Of a stretch of DNA of 64,000 nucleotides, positions 34,494 to 43,885 are shown piece by piece. The notes beneath the pieces were generated by a model that was given only the letters and a program-made list of their open reading frames with translations, had not been told where the DNA came from and did no database searches. The position numbers and the translations under genes were made by a program. Where the stretch lies: assembly GCA_031266415.1 (NCBI GenBank), contig JAISBB010000001.1, forward strand, positions 1 to 64,000, read 5' to 3'. Each line of letters opens with the position of its first letter. The stretch's first letter is position 1. The stretch is from Oscillospiraceae bacterium (GTDB lineage Bacteria; Bacillota; Clostridia; Oscillospirales; Ruminococcaceae).

Positions 34494-35360
34494 TTACGCC
34501 CCTCTTTCTAAAGAAAAACTAATCAAAAAACCACAAACGTACAGTGCCGCAAAAAGAATAAATGCATTTATCGTGCCATAGTAAAATTCGCTTCCATGAA
34601 AATTTCCAAACGCCGGGAATATGTAAAATGGAACCACAACCAAACAACTGAAAAATATGGCCAAAAGGCTAGCAACAATATGTGTTTTAACAAATCCACG
34701 CGTGTTTGTATTAAATGCCAACAAAGTTGCTTGTGAATATAAAGCTCTCATTATAAATACTAAGGCAAAAATTGCAATAATATGTTCGCTTATATAATAT
34801 ATTGTCACATAGGCATCAAGCACTTGCATTACCTTTGCAATGGCCCACAATATCGGCAGAACTTGCACTAATTTCATAAGATTCGTTTTCAACATTGCAT
34901 GTTGCCCCATTAAAAAAAGTACCCCTTGAATAATAAAAACAATCCCAGAAACAAGACCAAAGTACTGCCGAATAGTCCCCATACTGGAACCAGGAAATAA
35001 CTGAAACGAAACATTTGCAATGCCAGAAGGTAAAAACCCAACTATTTGCTCTTTGTGTTTTAAAAAATCATAAAGAAAAAAAACACCAAACAAAACTGAG
35101 ACAATGGCAAAAATAATTCCCCACTTTTTTGAAAACTTTATTTCCACAGATGAGTCATCGTTCGTTGAATAGAAAAGAACAAAAACAGCACCAACAGAAC
35201 CAATAATTAACAGACTTAGATTAAAAATCGTGGTCCAAATATTTTCCACACCATAAAATCCTGTCTGCGGGTTCACAAAAGCTGAAACAAAAAAACAACG
35301 CACACCAGTTATTATTGTAATAAAAACGGAAAAAATTACAATGTGTTTAGTTTTCAACAA
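34494..35360 (-). CDS. polytopic membrane protein, unknown function
   Basis: I do not recognise this 289-residue protein. It has about eight hydrophobic segments with short charged loops and no catalytic motif. I chose the TTG at 35360 because a perfect AAGGAGG lies eight bases upstream. An upstream in-frame GTG at 35378 would lie before that site. It is in the same orientation as the secreted protease genes but separated from them by a promoter region, and it is divergent from the M16 peptidases. Confidence 0.65.
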   Translation of the reverse strand: MLKTKHIVIFSVFITIITGVRCFFVSAFVNPQTGFYGVENIWTTIFNLSLLIIGSVGAVFVLFYSTNDDSSVEIKFSKKWGIIFAIVSVLFGVFFLYDFLKHKEQIVGFLPSGIANVSFQLFPGSSMGTIRQYFGLVSGIVFIIQGVLFLMGQHAMLKTNLMKLVQVLPILWAIAKVMQVLDAYVTIYYISEHIIAIFALVFIMRALYSQATLLAFNTNTRGFVKTHIVASLLAIFFSCLVVVPFYIFPAFGNFHGSEFYYGTINAFILFAALYVCGFLISFSLERGA

Positions 35361-35386
35361 ACATAATACCTCCTTCACAATAACAG

Positions 35387-35415
35387 TTGTCTTTAATCTA
35401 AACTGCTGGTATAAT
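35387..35415 (+). promoter_or_regulatory. sigma-A promoter of the M16 peptidase operon
   Basis: TTGTCT (35387-35392), 17 bases, TATAAT (35410-35415). The start codon is about 60 bases downstream. Confidence 0.75.
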
Positions 35416-35477
35416 TAATTTCATTACAAAAGCATTATATCACACCTTATTGTTTACAGCGAAAAGAGGATTTTTTT

Positions 35478-36752
35478 ATGTTAGAACGTATTCAATTACA
35501 CGACGGCGTGTTTTTCAACGGCATTAGTGAAACTAAATTCAAATCAAGTTCAATTATCATAAATTTTGTTTTACCACTAACAGCAGAAACTGCTTGTCAA
35601 CAAGCCATCTTGCCATATATGTTACACAACGGATTCAAAGAATGCCCAGATATTACAGAATTTCATAAAAAATTAATGGATCTTTACAGTGCAACAATAA
35701 TCACAAGCGTTAAAAAAGTTGGTGCATACCAAATAATAAGCATGGGAATTGAATTTATTGAAGATGAATTTGTCCCAGAAAAAATTTCAGAGCGCGCAAT
35801 TGAACTTTTAATTTCTTCTGTATTTTGCCCTATAATGGAAAAAAACAATATTTTTTGTGAGCAAATTTTAAAAAAACAAAAAGAAGTGCTTAAAGAAATT
35901 GTTCTTTCAGAGTTAAACGATAAATACATTTATACTCTAAACAGGTGCCATGAAATTGCTTTTGAGGGAACAAATTGCGCCGTTAACTCAAACGGAACCA
36001 TCTCAGGGATTGAAAACTTAACAACAAAAACTGTTTCAGAATCTTATTTTAATATGCTAAAACATGCGCACATAGAAATTTTGGGCATTGGACATGTGCC
36101 CACTTTAGAGATGGCAAAAAACAAACTAAAAAAGGCCTTTGAAAATTTTAAAGGATCCCCGAGCTTGAAATTAGTACCTCAAGAATTCAATTTCCGCACA
36201 CAATTAAAAGAAGAAACACAAGAAATGAACATTAACCAAACAAAACTTGCACTTTTGTTCATTGGCGGCTACCCACACACAGAAAAAGAAGAAGCGGCCA
36301 CTAAACTTATGAGCATAATTTATGGTGGTTCACCTACCTCAAAACTATTTGTTAACGTTAGAGAAAAAATGGGACTTTGCTATTACTGCAGTGCGATGTT
36401 TAACAAATCTGTGGGCAGTTTGTGTGTGGCGGCAGGAATTGAACAGAAAAATCTTGAAAAAGCCAAGAATGTTATTTGCTCTGAATTTAAAACCATGCAA
36501 AACGGCGATTTTACAGATAAAAATCTAACCACAGCCAAATTAACATTTAAACAAAAATTACATGCACTTTCAGATTCCAGTAATAAATTGAACCATTGGT
36601 ACCTTGCCAGAATTTTAGACCAAACTTTCAAATCACCAGAATTTTTCATGGAATTAATCGACCAAATTACTCCGCAAGAGTTAGTGCAACAAGCAGAAAA
36701 ATTTACTTTAACAACAATTTATGTTTTGAAAGGCGGTGGCTTAATTGACTAA
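35478..36752 (+). CDS. M16 family peptidase-like protein, inactive partner (YfmF-like)
   Basis: The 424-residue protein has the two-lobed M16 fold but lacks the HxxEH zinc motif in its first lobe, as do YfmF-type partners. The C-terminal lobe has GGYPHTEKEEA and GGSPTSKLFVNVREKMGLCYYCSA, with the conserved Arg and Tyr. It overlaps the active M16 gene by eight bases, so the pair most likely forms a heterodimer that degrades peptides in the cytoplasm. AAAAGAGGA lies upstream of the ATG. Confidence 0.9.
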   Translation: MLERIQLHDGVFFNGISETKFKSSSIIINFVLPLTAETACQQAILPYMLHNGFKECPDITEFHKKLMDLYSATIITSVKKVGAYQIISMGIEFIEDEFVPEKISERAIELLISSVFCPIMEKNNIFCEQILKKQKEVLKEIVLSELNDKYIYTLNRCHEIAFEGTNCAVNSNGTISGIENLTTKTVSESYFNMLKHAHIEILGIGHVPTLEMAKNKLKKAFENFKGSPSLKLVPQEFNFRTQLKEETQEMNINQTKLALLFIGGYPHTEKEEAATKLMSIIYGGSPTSKLFVNVREKMGLCYYCSAMFNKSVGSLCVAAGIEQKNLEKAKNVICSEFKTMQNGDFTDKNLTTAKLTFKQKLHALSDSSNKLNHWYLARILDQTFKSPEFFMELIDQITPQELVQQAEKFTLTTIYVLKGGGLID

Positions 36753-38028
36753 TTTAAAAGAAATAAAAATTAAAGAGCTTGCTGAAAAATATTTCGAAAT
36801 TAATCACCCAACAGGACTGAAAATAATTATTTGCCCAATGAAAAACTACACGTCGTCGCATGCTATTTTAGGAACAGTTTATGGCTCGGTTAATAATTGT
36901 TTTGGAACATTAAACGGTGATTTAAACACAGTTCCAGAAGGAATTGCACATTTTCTGGAACACAAATTATTTGAAGATAAATCTGGCCGCGACACCTTTG
37001 AATTGTTTTCTGAAACCGGAGCAGATGTTAATGCATTTACATCATTTGAAAAAACATGTTATTTTTTTTCTGGAACCAGTTCATTTTTAAAAAATCTCAA
37101 AATCCTATTGGAGTTTGTAAACTCACCATATTTCACAGAAAAAACCATTGAAAAAGAACAGGACATTATAGCGCAAGAAATCAAAATGTACAATGACGAC
37201 CCAGATTGGCAAGTATTTTTTAACACACTTGCTGCCATTTACATAAAACACCCGATACGAACAGACATTGCCGGAACAATTCAGTCCATTTCAAAAATAA
37301 CAAAAGAACTTCTTTACACGTGTTATGGTACCTATTATGCACCTAATAATATGATATTGGTTGCTACCGGCAATGTTGAGCCAGAAAGTGTTGTTACTTG
37401 CGTTAACGAGCTGTACAACAGTAAAGAGTTTAAGCAAATCTCATTTGAGAATATCATGCCAGAAGAACCAACTAATATTAACAAAAAAATTATTCGAAAA
37501 TGCCTTCCCGTTTCAATTCCATTAATAACTGTTGGTTTTAAGTGCAAATCAGGAAACAAAGTAGAAAATTTTACAAATAAATTTAAATATGATATGTTGT
37601 TAAAAATGTTATTTGGAGAGACATCGGCATTTTTTAAAAAATGCTACGAGACAGGCCTTGTTACCGAACCATTTGAGCTTCAAGCATTAAGTGGCAATGG
37701 ATTTGTTTCATTACTCATTGGCGCAAAAACAATCACTCCAGAAAAACTTTATGAGGGAATTTTAAATGAAATTGGCCAAAAACATGTTTCAGGCTTGAAT
37801 TCAGATGATTTTCGCTGCCATAAAAAAGATGCTTTTTCAAGTCTTGTTAAAACTTGGGAGCAACCAGATGCTCTCGCAAATGTACTCTTTGATCTTGCCA
37901 CAGTTGGATTAGACTTTAATTCCCTTTTCGAATCAATCTCTAAACTTCAAATTAATGAACTAGAAAAGCTATTTAAAGATAATGTGGAAGAAGAAAAATC
38001 GGTCCTTTCGGTTGTTAGTAGTTCTTAA
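36745..38028 (+). CDS. M16 family zinc metallopeptidase (YfmH-like)
   Basis: This is the active partner. It shows the inverted zinc motif HFLEH within EGIAHFLEHKLFE (about residues 69-81) and the downstream Glu region VNAFTSFEKTCYFF. The length of 427 residues is normal. The start is TTG inside the 3' end of the partner gene. The pair is conserved in Firmicutes, where it is often linked to peptide quality control. Confidence 0.93.
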   Translation: MTNLKEIKIKELAEKYFEINHPTGLKIIICPMKNYTSSHAILGTVYGSVNNCFGTLNGDLNTVPEGIAHFLEHKLFEDKSGRDTFELFSETGADVNAFTSFEKTCYFFSGTSSFLKNLKILLEFVNSPYFTEKTIEKEQDIIAQEIKMYNDDPDWQVFFNTLAAIYIKHPIRTDIAGTIQSISKITKELLYTCYGTYYAPNNMILVATGNVEPESVVTCVNELYNSKEFKQISFENIMPEEPTNINKKIIRKCLPVSIPLITVGFKCKSGNKVENFTNKFKYDMLLKMLFGETSAFFKKCYETGLVTEPFELQALSGNGFVSLLIGAKTITPEKLYEGILNEIGQKHVSGLNSDDFRCHKKDAFSSLVKTWEQPDALANVLFDLATVGLDFNSLFESISKLQINELEKLFKDNVEEEKSVLSVVSSS

Positions 38029-38063
38029 ATTAGCCAATTTCAAAATTGAAGGGTGAAACAAAA

Positions 38064-40124
38064 ATGAAAAATCTGGTGATTGTTGAATCTCCAGCAAAAG
38101 CAAAAACAATCGAAAAATACCTAAAGCACAACTACAATGTTGTAGCATCAGTCGGACACATCAGAGACTTGCCCAAAAGCCGATTTGGCGTTGACATTGA
38201 AAATGGTTTCACACCAAAATATTCAATAATTAAAGCAAGAAAAGATCTAATAAAAAACCTTAAAGAACATGCAAAAAAATGCCCCAAAGTATTTTTAGCC
38301 ACAGATCCAGATCGTGAGGGTGAAGCTATATCTTGGCATTTAGCTCAAATTTTAAAAATTGACCTTAATGAAATCAATCGCGTAGTATTCAACGAAATTA
38401 CACCAAAAGGAATTCAAAATGGAATTAAAAACCCGCGAAAAATTAATTTAAACCTAGTTGATGCACAACAAGCCCGGAGAATTTTAGACCGCATTGTAGG
38501 TTATAAAATCAGTCCATTACTTTGGCGCAAAATTAGGCGTGGGCTTTCTGCTGGCCGAGTTCAATCTGTTGCCGTTAAAATCATTGTCGACAGAGAATGC
38601 AAAATTCGTGAATTCGTTTCACAAGAATATTGGACAATTGAAGCTTTATTACTAAGTGCAGAAAAAAAACAAATCACGGCAAAACTTGAAGCTATTGCTG
38701 GGAAAAAAACAGAAATCAATTTAGAAAAAGAAGCAAATGAAATTTTGACTAACTTAAAAGAGGCTACTTTCATTGTTGGTAATATCAAAATTGGAACCAG
38801 TAAGCGTAGTTCCCCATTGCCATTTATTACCTCAACATTACAACAAGAAGCATATAATCGCCTTTCTTATTCCGCAAAAAAAACCATGAAAATAGCACAA
38901 GAGCTTTACGAAGGAATTAACACAAAAAAATTTGGAACACAAGGATTAATAACCTACATGCGAACCGATTCACTTAGAATATCTGATGATGCAAAAACAG
39001 CAACACGTGCATATATAATTGAAAAATATGGCGAAAAATACCTCGGGCAAGAGAAAAAAATCAAGAAAAAAGCAAATATACAAGATGCGCACGAAGCCAT
39101 CCGCCCCACCGACATTAACATAATCCCCGACTTAATTAAAGATAATTTAACACCAGAACAATATAAGCTTTACAAGCTAATTTGGGAACGTTTTATTGCC
39201 AGTTGCATGGCAGACACAATTTTAGATACTGCTTCTGTAGAAATTAACGCCGCAAATTATAAATTCGTTGCAAGTGGTTATTTGGTAAAGTTCAATGGTT
39301 TTAACACAATATCCTCTTTTATCAAAAACGACAGTAACGCAACCGCACTGTTTGCTTTAATAGAAGGTGAAATACTCACCACAAAAGCATTGGAAAAGCT
39401 TCAACACTTTACGCAACCGCCTGCAAGATTCACCGAAGCTTCTTTAATTAAAGCACTTGAAGAACAAGGAATTGGGCGACCAAGTACTTACGCTCCGATT
39501 ATTTCAACAATTTTGGCACGTGAATATGTAATTAAAGAAGGAAAATCGCTAAAGCCAACCGGACTTGGCGAAGGAATTAACAACGTTCTAATTGAGTATT
39601 TTAATAAATTTGTAGACGAAAAATTCACTTCAAACATGGAATCTGAACTCGACTTAATTGAAACTGGTGAATTAAATATGCTTGCAGTACTTAAAAATTT
39701 TTATGCAGATTTCGTGGTTGCTTTGGAATTTGCCGAAACCAACATGGACCGCAATAAAATACTTATCCCAGAAGAACAAACTGAAGAAATCTGTGATGTT
39801 TGTGGTGCAAATATGGTTGTTAAATTTGGCAAATTTGGTAAATTTCTTTCCTGCGCAAAATATCCAGAGTGTAACAACAAAAAGAAATATCTTAAGCCAA
39901 CTGGTGGAATTTGCAATAAATGCAGAGGCAAAATTATATTGAAACGATCTAAAACTGGCAAAATTTATTATGGATGTGAGCATAACCCCACTTGTGATTT
40001 CATGACTTGGAATCAACCAATTACAGACCAGTGTCCAAAATGCAATGCTACATTGTTTAGAACAAAAGGTAAAAACAGTAAAATTATTTGTTTAGTTGAA
40101 GGTTGTGATTTTTGTAAGGCCTAA
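38064..40124 (+). CDS. topA: DNA topoisomerase I (type IA)
   Basis: TopA relaxes negative supercoils. The Toprim domain shows VIVESPAKAKTIEKYL and ATDPDREGEAISWHL, and the catalytic Tyr lies in GLITYMRTDSLRIS. Three C4 zinc fingers follow at the C-terminus (CDVC/CAKYPEC, CNKC/CEHNPTC, CPKC and a last pair). I chose the ATG at 38064, after GGGTG, because the earlier TTG lacks a site. trmFO follows, the usual Firmicutes order, without dprA before it. Confidence 0.97.
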   Translation: MKNLVIVESPAKAKTIEKYLKHNYNVVASVGHIRDLPKSRFGVDIENGFTPKYSIIKARKDLIKNLKEHAKKCPKVFLATDPDREGEAISWHLAQILKIDLNEINRVVFNEITPKGIQNGIKNPRKINLNLVDAQQARRILDRIVGYKISPLLWRKIRRGLSAGRVQSVAVKIIVDRECKIREFVSQEYWTIEALLLSAEKKQITAKLEAIAGKKTEINLEKEANEILTNLKEATFIVGNIKIGTSKRSSPLPFITSTLQQEAYNRLSYSAKKTMKIAQELYEGINTKKFGTQGLITYMRTDSLRISDDAKTATRAYIIEKYGEKYLGQEKKIKKKANIQDAHEAIRPTDINIIPDLIKDNLTPEQYKLYKLIWERFIASCMADTILDTASVEINAANYKFVASGYLVKFNGFNTISSFIKNDSNATALFALIEGEILTTKALEKLQHFTQPPARFTEASLIKALEEQGIGRPSTYAPIISTILAREYVIKEGKSLKPTGLGEGINNVLIEYFNKFVDEKFTSNMESELDLIETGELNMLAVLKNFYADFVVALEFAETNMDRNKILIPEEQTEEICDVCGANMVVKFGKFGKFLSCAKYPECNNKKKYLKPTGGICNKCRGKIILKRSKTGKIYYGCEHNPTCDFMTWNQPITDQCPKCNATLFRTKGKNSKIICLVEGCDFCKA

Positions 40125-40178
40125 TGTCTTTCATATCTCAAAAAAAAGTTATTTAACTGCAATAAGGAGAGATATAAT

Positions 40179-41504
40179 TTGTCAAAAGTGTTGATTCTCG
40201 GCGCTGGACTAGCCGGTTGTGAAGCAGCTTTAATACTTGCAAAACATAACATCAATGTTGAATTAATTGAAATGAAACCAAAAAAATTCACACCAGCACA
40301 CCACAATCCGAATTTTGCCGAACTTGTTTGCTCTAATTCTCTTAAATCCATAGGGATTGAAACAGCCACAGGCTTATTAAAAGAAGAAATGAAACTTCTT
40401 GGTTCTGTTACTATTGAAGCAGCCAATCATACAAGAGTCCCGGCAGGAAATGCATTGGCTGTAAACCGAGAACATTTTTCACAATATATAACAAAACAAA
40501 TTAAAGAACATCCAAAAATTCAAATTCACACAAAAGAGCAAGTAAATTTACCTGCCACTGATTATTGTATTGTTGCAACAGGACCACTCACAACGCCCAC
40601 ACTTTCAAATGAAATCGAAGAACTATTTGGTGAAGAAAATTTCAAATTTTTTGATGCTGCATCACCCATTGTTACCAGTGAAAGTTTAGATACGTCAAAG
40701 ATATATTTCGCCGCACGATATAATAAAGGTGAAGCAGATTACCTTAACTGCCCGTTAACAGAAACCGAATACAATGATTTCCAAAACGCTTTAATTAATG
40801 CGGAAACTGCCTCACTTCATGATTTTGAAGTGCCAAACTTTTTCTTTGGTTGCATGCCAATTGAGGCAATGGCAAAAAAGGGCCACCAAACTTTGCGGTT
40901 TGGTCCATTGAAGCCAGTTGGAATTAGGAACCCCCAAACAAATGAAAATGCCTACGCAATTGTGCAACTACGCAAAGAAGATTGCAACGGGAACCTATTT
41001 AACTTAGTTGGATTCCAAACAAATCTTAAATGGAGCGAACAAAAACGCGTGTTCGGGCTAATTCCGGGACTAAAAAATGCCGAATTTGTTAGATACGGCG
41101 TTATGCATAGAAACACTTTTATAAACAGTCCCAAAATACTCGATGCATATTTCAGAACCAAAATCAGGCCAACTTTGTTTTTTGCCGGTCAAATAACAGG
41201 TGTTGAAGGTTATTTGGAATCTGCCGCAAGCGGTATTGTTGCCGGCTTGAACTTGATGAAAATAATTCAAAGGAAACGACTTGTTCCACTTCCACAAACA
41301 ACAATGATTGGTGCACTTGCTAAATATATTAGTAGTGAAACGAAAGATTTTCAGCCAATGAACAGTAATATGGGGATTTTGCCACCATTAAAAATGAATA
41401 TAAAATCAAAAAAAGAAAAATATATGGCACTTTCAAACCGAGCAATAAAAGATTTAACAAATTGGGACAAAGAATGCTGTCATTTTAACTTTACACAAAA
41501 ATAA
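40179..41504 (+). CDS. trmFO: FAD/folate-dependent tRNA (uracil-54-C5) methyltransferase TrmFO
   Basis: TrmFO makes ribothymidine 54 in tRNA with methylenetetrahydrofolate and FAD. FAD-binding motifs are VLILGAGLAGCEAAL at the N-terminus and TGVEGYLESAASGIVAGLN near the C-terminus. The middle has ELVCSNSLKS and the tail NSNMGILPPL, both conserved. The start is TTG with AAGGAGAG upstream. FolD in this window could supply the folate cofactor. Confidence 0.95.
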   Translation: MSKVLILGAGLAGCEAALILAKHNINVELIEMKPKKFTPAHHNPNFAELVCSNSLKSIGIETATGLLKEEMKLLGSVTIEAANHTRVPAGNALAVNREHFSQYITKQIKEHPKIQIHTKEQVNLPATDYCIVATGPLTTPTLSNEIEELFGEENFKFFDAASPIVTSESLDTSKIYFAARYNKGEADYLNCPLTETEYNDFQNALINAETASLHDFEVPNFFFGCMPIEAMAKKGHQTLRFGPLKPVGIRNPQTNENAYAIVQLRKEDCNGNLFNLVGFQTNLKWSEQKRVFGLIPGLKNAEFVRYGVMHRNTFINSPKILDAYFRTKIRPTLFFAGQITGVEGYLESAASGIVAGLNLMKIIQRKRLVPLPQTTMIGALAKYISSETKDFQPMNSNMGILPPLKMNIKSKKEKYMALSNRAIKDLTNWDKECCHFNFTQK

Positions 41505-41627
41505 TTGGGGCAGTTTCAACAAGAGAATATACACCAATAAAGTATTATCACTTGCTTAAAATATCTTAATCTAAAACAAAACTTGTGGAAAATTATATGG
41601 TGAAAATTTAAGAAGGAATAGTAAAAA

Positions 41628-42770
41628 ATGAGAAATAGAAAGCGCAAACGAATGTTGCGAAGATTAATTACGTTGATAATAATTGTTGCTAGTATTATTT
41701 TTTTGATAAAAAATTTACATCACCATCATAAAACACAATACAAACACAATAATAACACAATAATAACAAAAACTGCAAGAATAAAAAAACAAACAAAACA
41801 AAGGCAACAACAAACTAAAAAAACTATTTCTCTCAATGACATATATAATCCTTTGAACTGGCACGAATACGCGGAAGAAATAAAAGCGCGGTTAATGGAA
41901 CAAAAAATTATAAAAGCCGAACCAATGCATAAATATTTGGAAGACAATGGAAGGAAAAGTTCATATTCCAGCGAGGTTTATAAAGTAACGTTAGAAGATG
42001 GTACAGAAGCTGTTTTCAAAATTGCACCAAAATGTCACACGGAAGAACTGGCATTTAATTTTTCAGTTTACACAAAACTTGCATATTTACCACCAATTGT
42101 GTTCAGGTCTGTTAAACTACCACAAAGCACCCAAGAAAAAAATGGTTTTTTAAGCTTGTTTGTTAAAACCGATATCGATGCCGGATCTTTAAAATTTCAA
42201 GAATTTAAAAATTGGTTAAATGAAATCCCAGAACCAAACAAATCAAACTATAGCATTTTTAATTTTGTCTTCGGAAATTACGATGCAGGCCCACTTAACA
42301 TATTACTGCTGAACCGAGATAATAAACAGTTCCCCATTCTTATAGATAACGAGTGTTTATTGTGGCTACAAAAGGTAAAATATGGAGATTTACCGTTTAT
42401 AAGATGGCACCGATTATTCGACGCCAATTCTGATTCTCCATTTCCTTTTGATAAAGCGAAAGAAGTTACCGCAGAAACACGAAAAACAATCAAAAAACAA
42501 TACGGCTACTTCCCCAATAGGCGGGTTCACAATTACATTATATTCAACGGATATTATTGGCTTCAATTCATTGAAGACGTAGCTTATTCATTTTTGCTGT
42601 ACCCAGATACCCTTCCGAAGAACACTATTCCAATTTTAAAAAGTTTAACAAAAGAAAGGTTGGAAGAAATTGTTACAAAAACTCATGATATGAATGCTCA
42701 TAAAGAAGCAATGATAGACGGGATTCTTGAACGACGCGATGCTGTGCTTAAGCATTTCGGAGAACTTTAA
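41628..42770 (+). CDS. membrane-anchored FAM20C/PI3K-fold kinase-like protein
   Basis: The N-terminus is very basic (MRNRKRKRMLRRL), then one helix (LITLIIIVASIIFLI), a His/Asn/Gln/Lys-rich linker to about residue 68 and a globular domain. By the positive-inside rule the domain is outside the cell. It shows VYKVTLEDGTEAVFKI (Lys131 as ATP-binding Lys), an acidic pair at 139-140, LPPIVFR, then FVFGNYDAGPLNILLL (Asp219, Asn224) and FPILIDNE (Asp240 as metal ligand). This order resembles FAM20C/PI3-kinase-like folds, with DAG in place of the usual DRH. The assignment rests on motif reading only. Target and phosphodonor are unknown. It lies between trmFO and pepP. Confidence 0.6.
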   Translation: MRNRKRKRMLRRLITLIIIVASIIFLIKNLHHHHKTQYKHNNNTIITKTARIKKQTKQRQQQTKKTISLNDIYNPLNWHEYAEEIKARLMEQKIIKAEPMHKYLEDNGRKSSYSSEVYKVTLEDGTEAVFKIAPKCHTEELAFNFSVYTKLAYLPPIVFRSVKLPQSTQEKNGFLSLFVKTDIDAGSLKFQEFKNWLNEIPEPNKSNYSIFNFVFGNYDAGPLNILLLNRDNKQFPILIDNECLLWLQKVKYGDLPFIRWHRLFDANSDSPFPFDKAKEVTAETRKTIKKQYGYFPNRRVHNYIIFNGYYWLQFIEDVAYSFLLYPDTLPKNTIPILKSLTKERLEEIVTKTHDMNAHKEAMIDGILERRDAVLKHFGEL

Positions 42771-42792
42771 CCCCACAGAAAGGTTGATTTTA

Positions 42793-43866
42793 ATGCGCAT
42801 AAATTCAATAATCGAATTTCTTCGCACCCAAGTTGAGATAGACGCTTGTTTAATTTTTGGCGCTGCAAATCGCCTTTACTTCAGTGGTGCAAAAACAAGT
42901 GAAGGAATTTTGTTCATCAACAAGAAAGAAGCTTTTCTGCTAGTTGATTCAAGATATATATCTTATTGCAAAAATGTTGTTAAAAATTGCAATGTTATTC
43001 TTCTTAAAAATCAAGAGCAACAAATAAACGATCTTGCAAAGTTAGGCAAAACAAAAAAAATCGAAGTAGATATTTCAAGTGTTGATGCAAAAAAATTCAA
43101 ACAACTTTCTTTAAAATTTTCTGAACTAAATTTGCTAGATTCAGATTCTTTAGATACAAAAATAAAAAACATGAGAGCTTTAAAAGATAAATATGAGCAA
43201 AAATGCATAGAGGAAAGTCAAAAATTAATTGATGCGGGATTCTCATATATTTTAAAACAAATTCAGCCAGGAATTTCTGAACGCGAGATTGCAATTAACC
43301 TTGAATTTTTTTTAAGGAAACACGGTGCAGAAAAAACAGCATTTGAATTTATTGTGGTTTCGGGGTTAAATACTGCACTGCCACACGGAAAACCAAGCAG
43401 CAAACAAATTCAAGCTGGTGATTTAGTAACGCTTGATTTTGGAGTTGTATATAATCATTATTGTTCAGATATGACAAGAACCGTTGCAGTTTCAAAATAT
43501 TCTCAAAAGCAAAAGGAAATTTATAAACTAGTACTCGCTGCCCAAAAATCAGCAATAAATGCCATTGCACCAGGAAAAAGCTGCCGCGAAATTGACGAAA
43601 CAGCAAGAAATATTATTGTGGCTGCAGGTTATGGTGATTATTTTGGGCATGGGCTTGGACACAGCCTTGGACTTAATATTCACGAAGAGCCAACTCTTTC
43701 ACCTCAAAGTAAAGAAATTATTCAGGAAGGAAATGTTTTTACAGTGGAACCTGGCGTTTATTTTGCAAACCAGTTCGGAGTTCGAATTGAAGATACTATC
43801 TTTGTTACAAAAGACGGGATTAAAAACATAACAAAAAGCCCTAAGGAAGAATTAACTATCATCTAA
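42793..43866 (+). CDS. pepP: Xaa-Pro aminopeptidase (M24B)
   Basis: This creatinase-fold metallopeptidase removes N-terminal residues before proline. The five metal ligands are visible in TLDFGVVY, YCSDMTRTV, GHGLGHSLGL, VEPGVYF and GVRIEDTIFV. The N-terminal domain is short, as in Firmicutes YqhT-like enzymes. I chose the ATG at 42793, nine bases after AAAGG. A longer frame would overlap the kinase-like gene. Confidence 0.94.
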   Translation: MRINSIIEFLRTQVEIDACLIFGAANRLYFSGAKTSEGILFINKKEAFLLVDSRYISYCKNVVKNCNVILLKNQEQQINDLAKLGKTKKIEVDISSVDAKKFKQLSLKFSELNLLDSDSLDTKIKNMRALKDKYEQKCIEESQKLIDAGFSYILKQIQPGISEREIAINLEFFLRKHGAEKTAFEFIVVSGLNTALPHGKPSSKQIQAGDLVTLDFGVVYNHYCSDMTRTVAVSKYSQKQKEIYKLVLAAQKSAINAIAPGKSCREIDETARNIIVAAGYGDYFGHGLGHSLGLNIHEEPTLSPQSKEIIQEGNVFTVEPGVYFANQFGVRIEDTIFVTKDGIKNITKSPKEELTII

Positions 43867-43885
43867 ATAAGGAGAAAACCAAACT

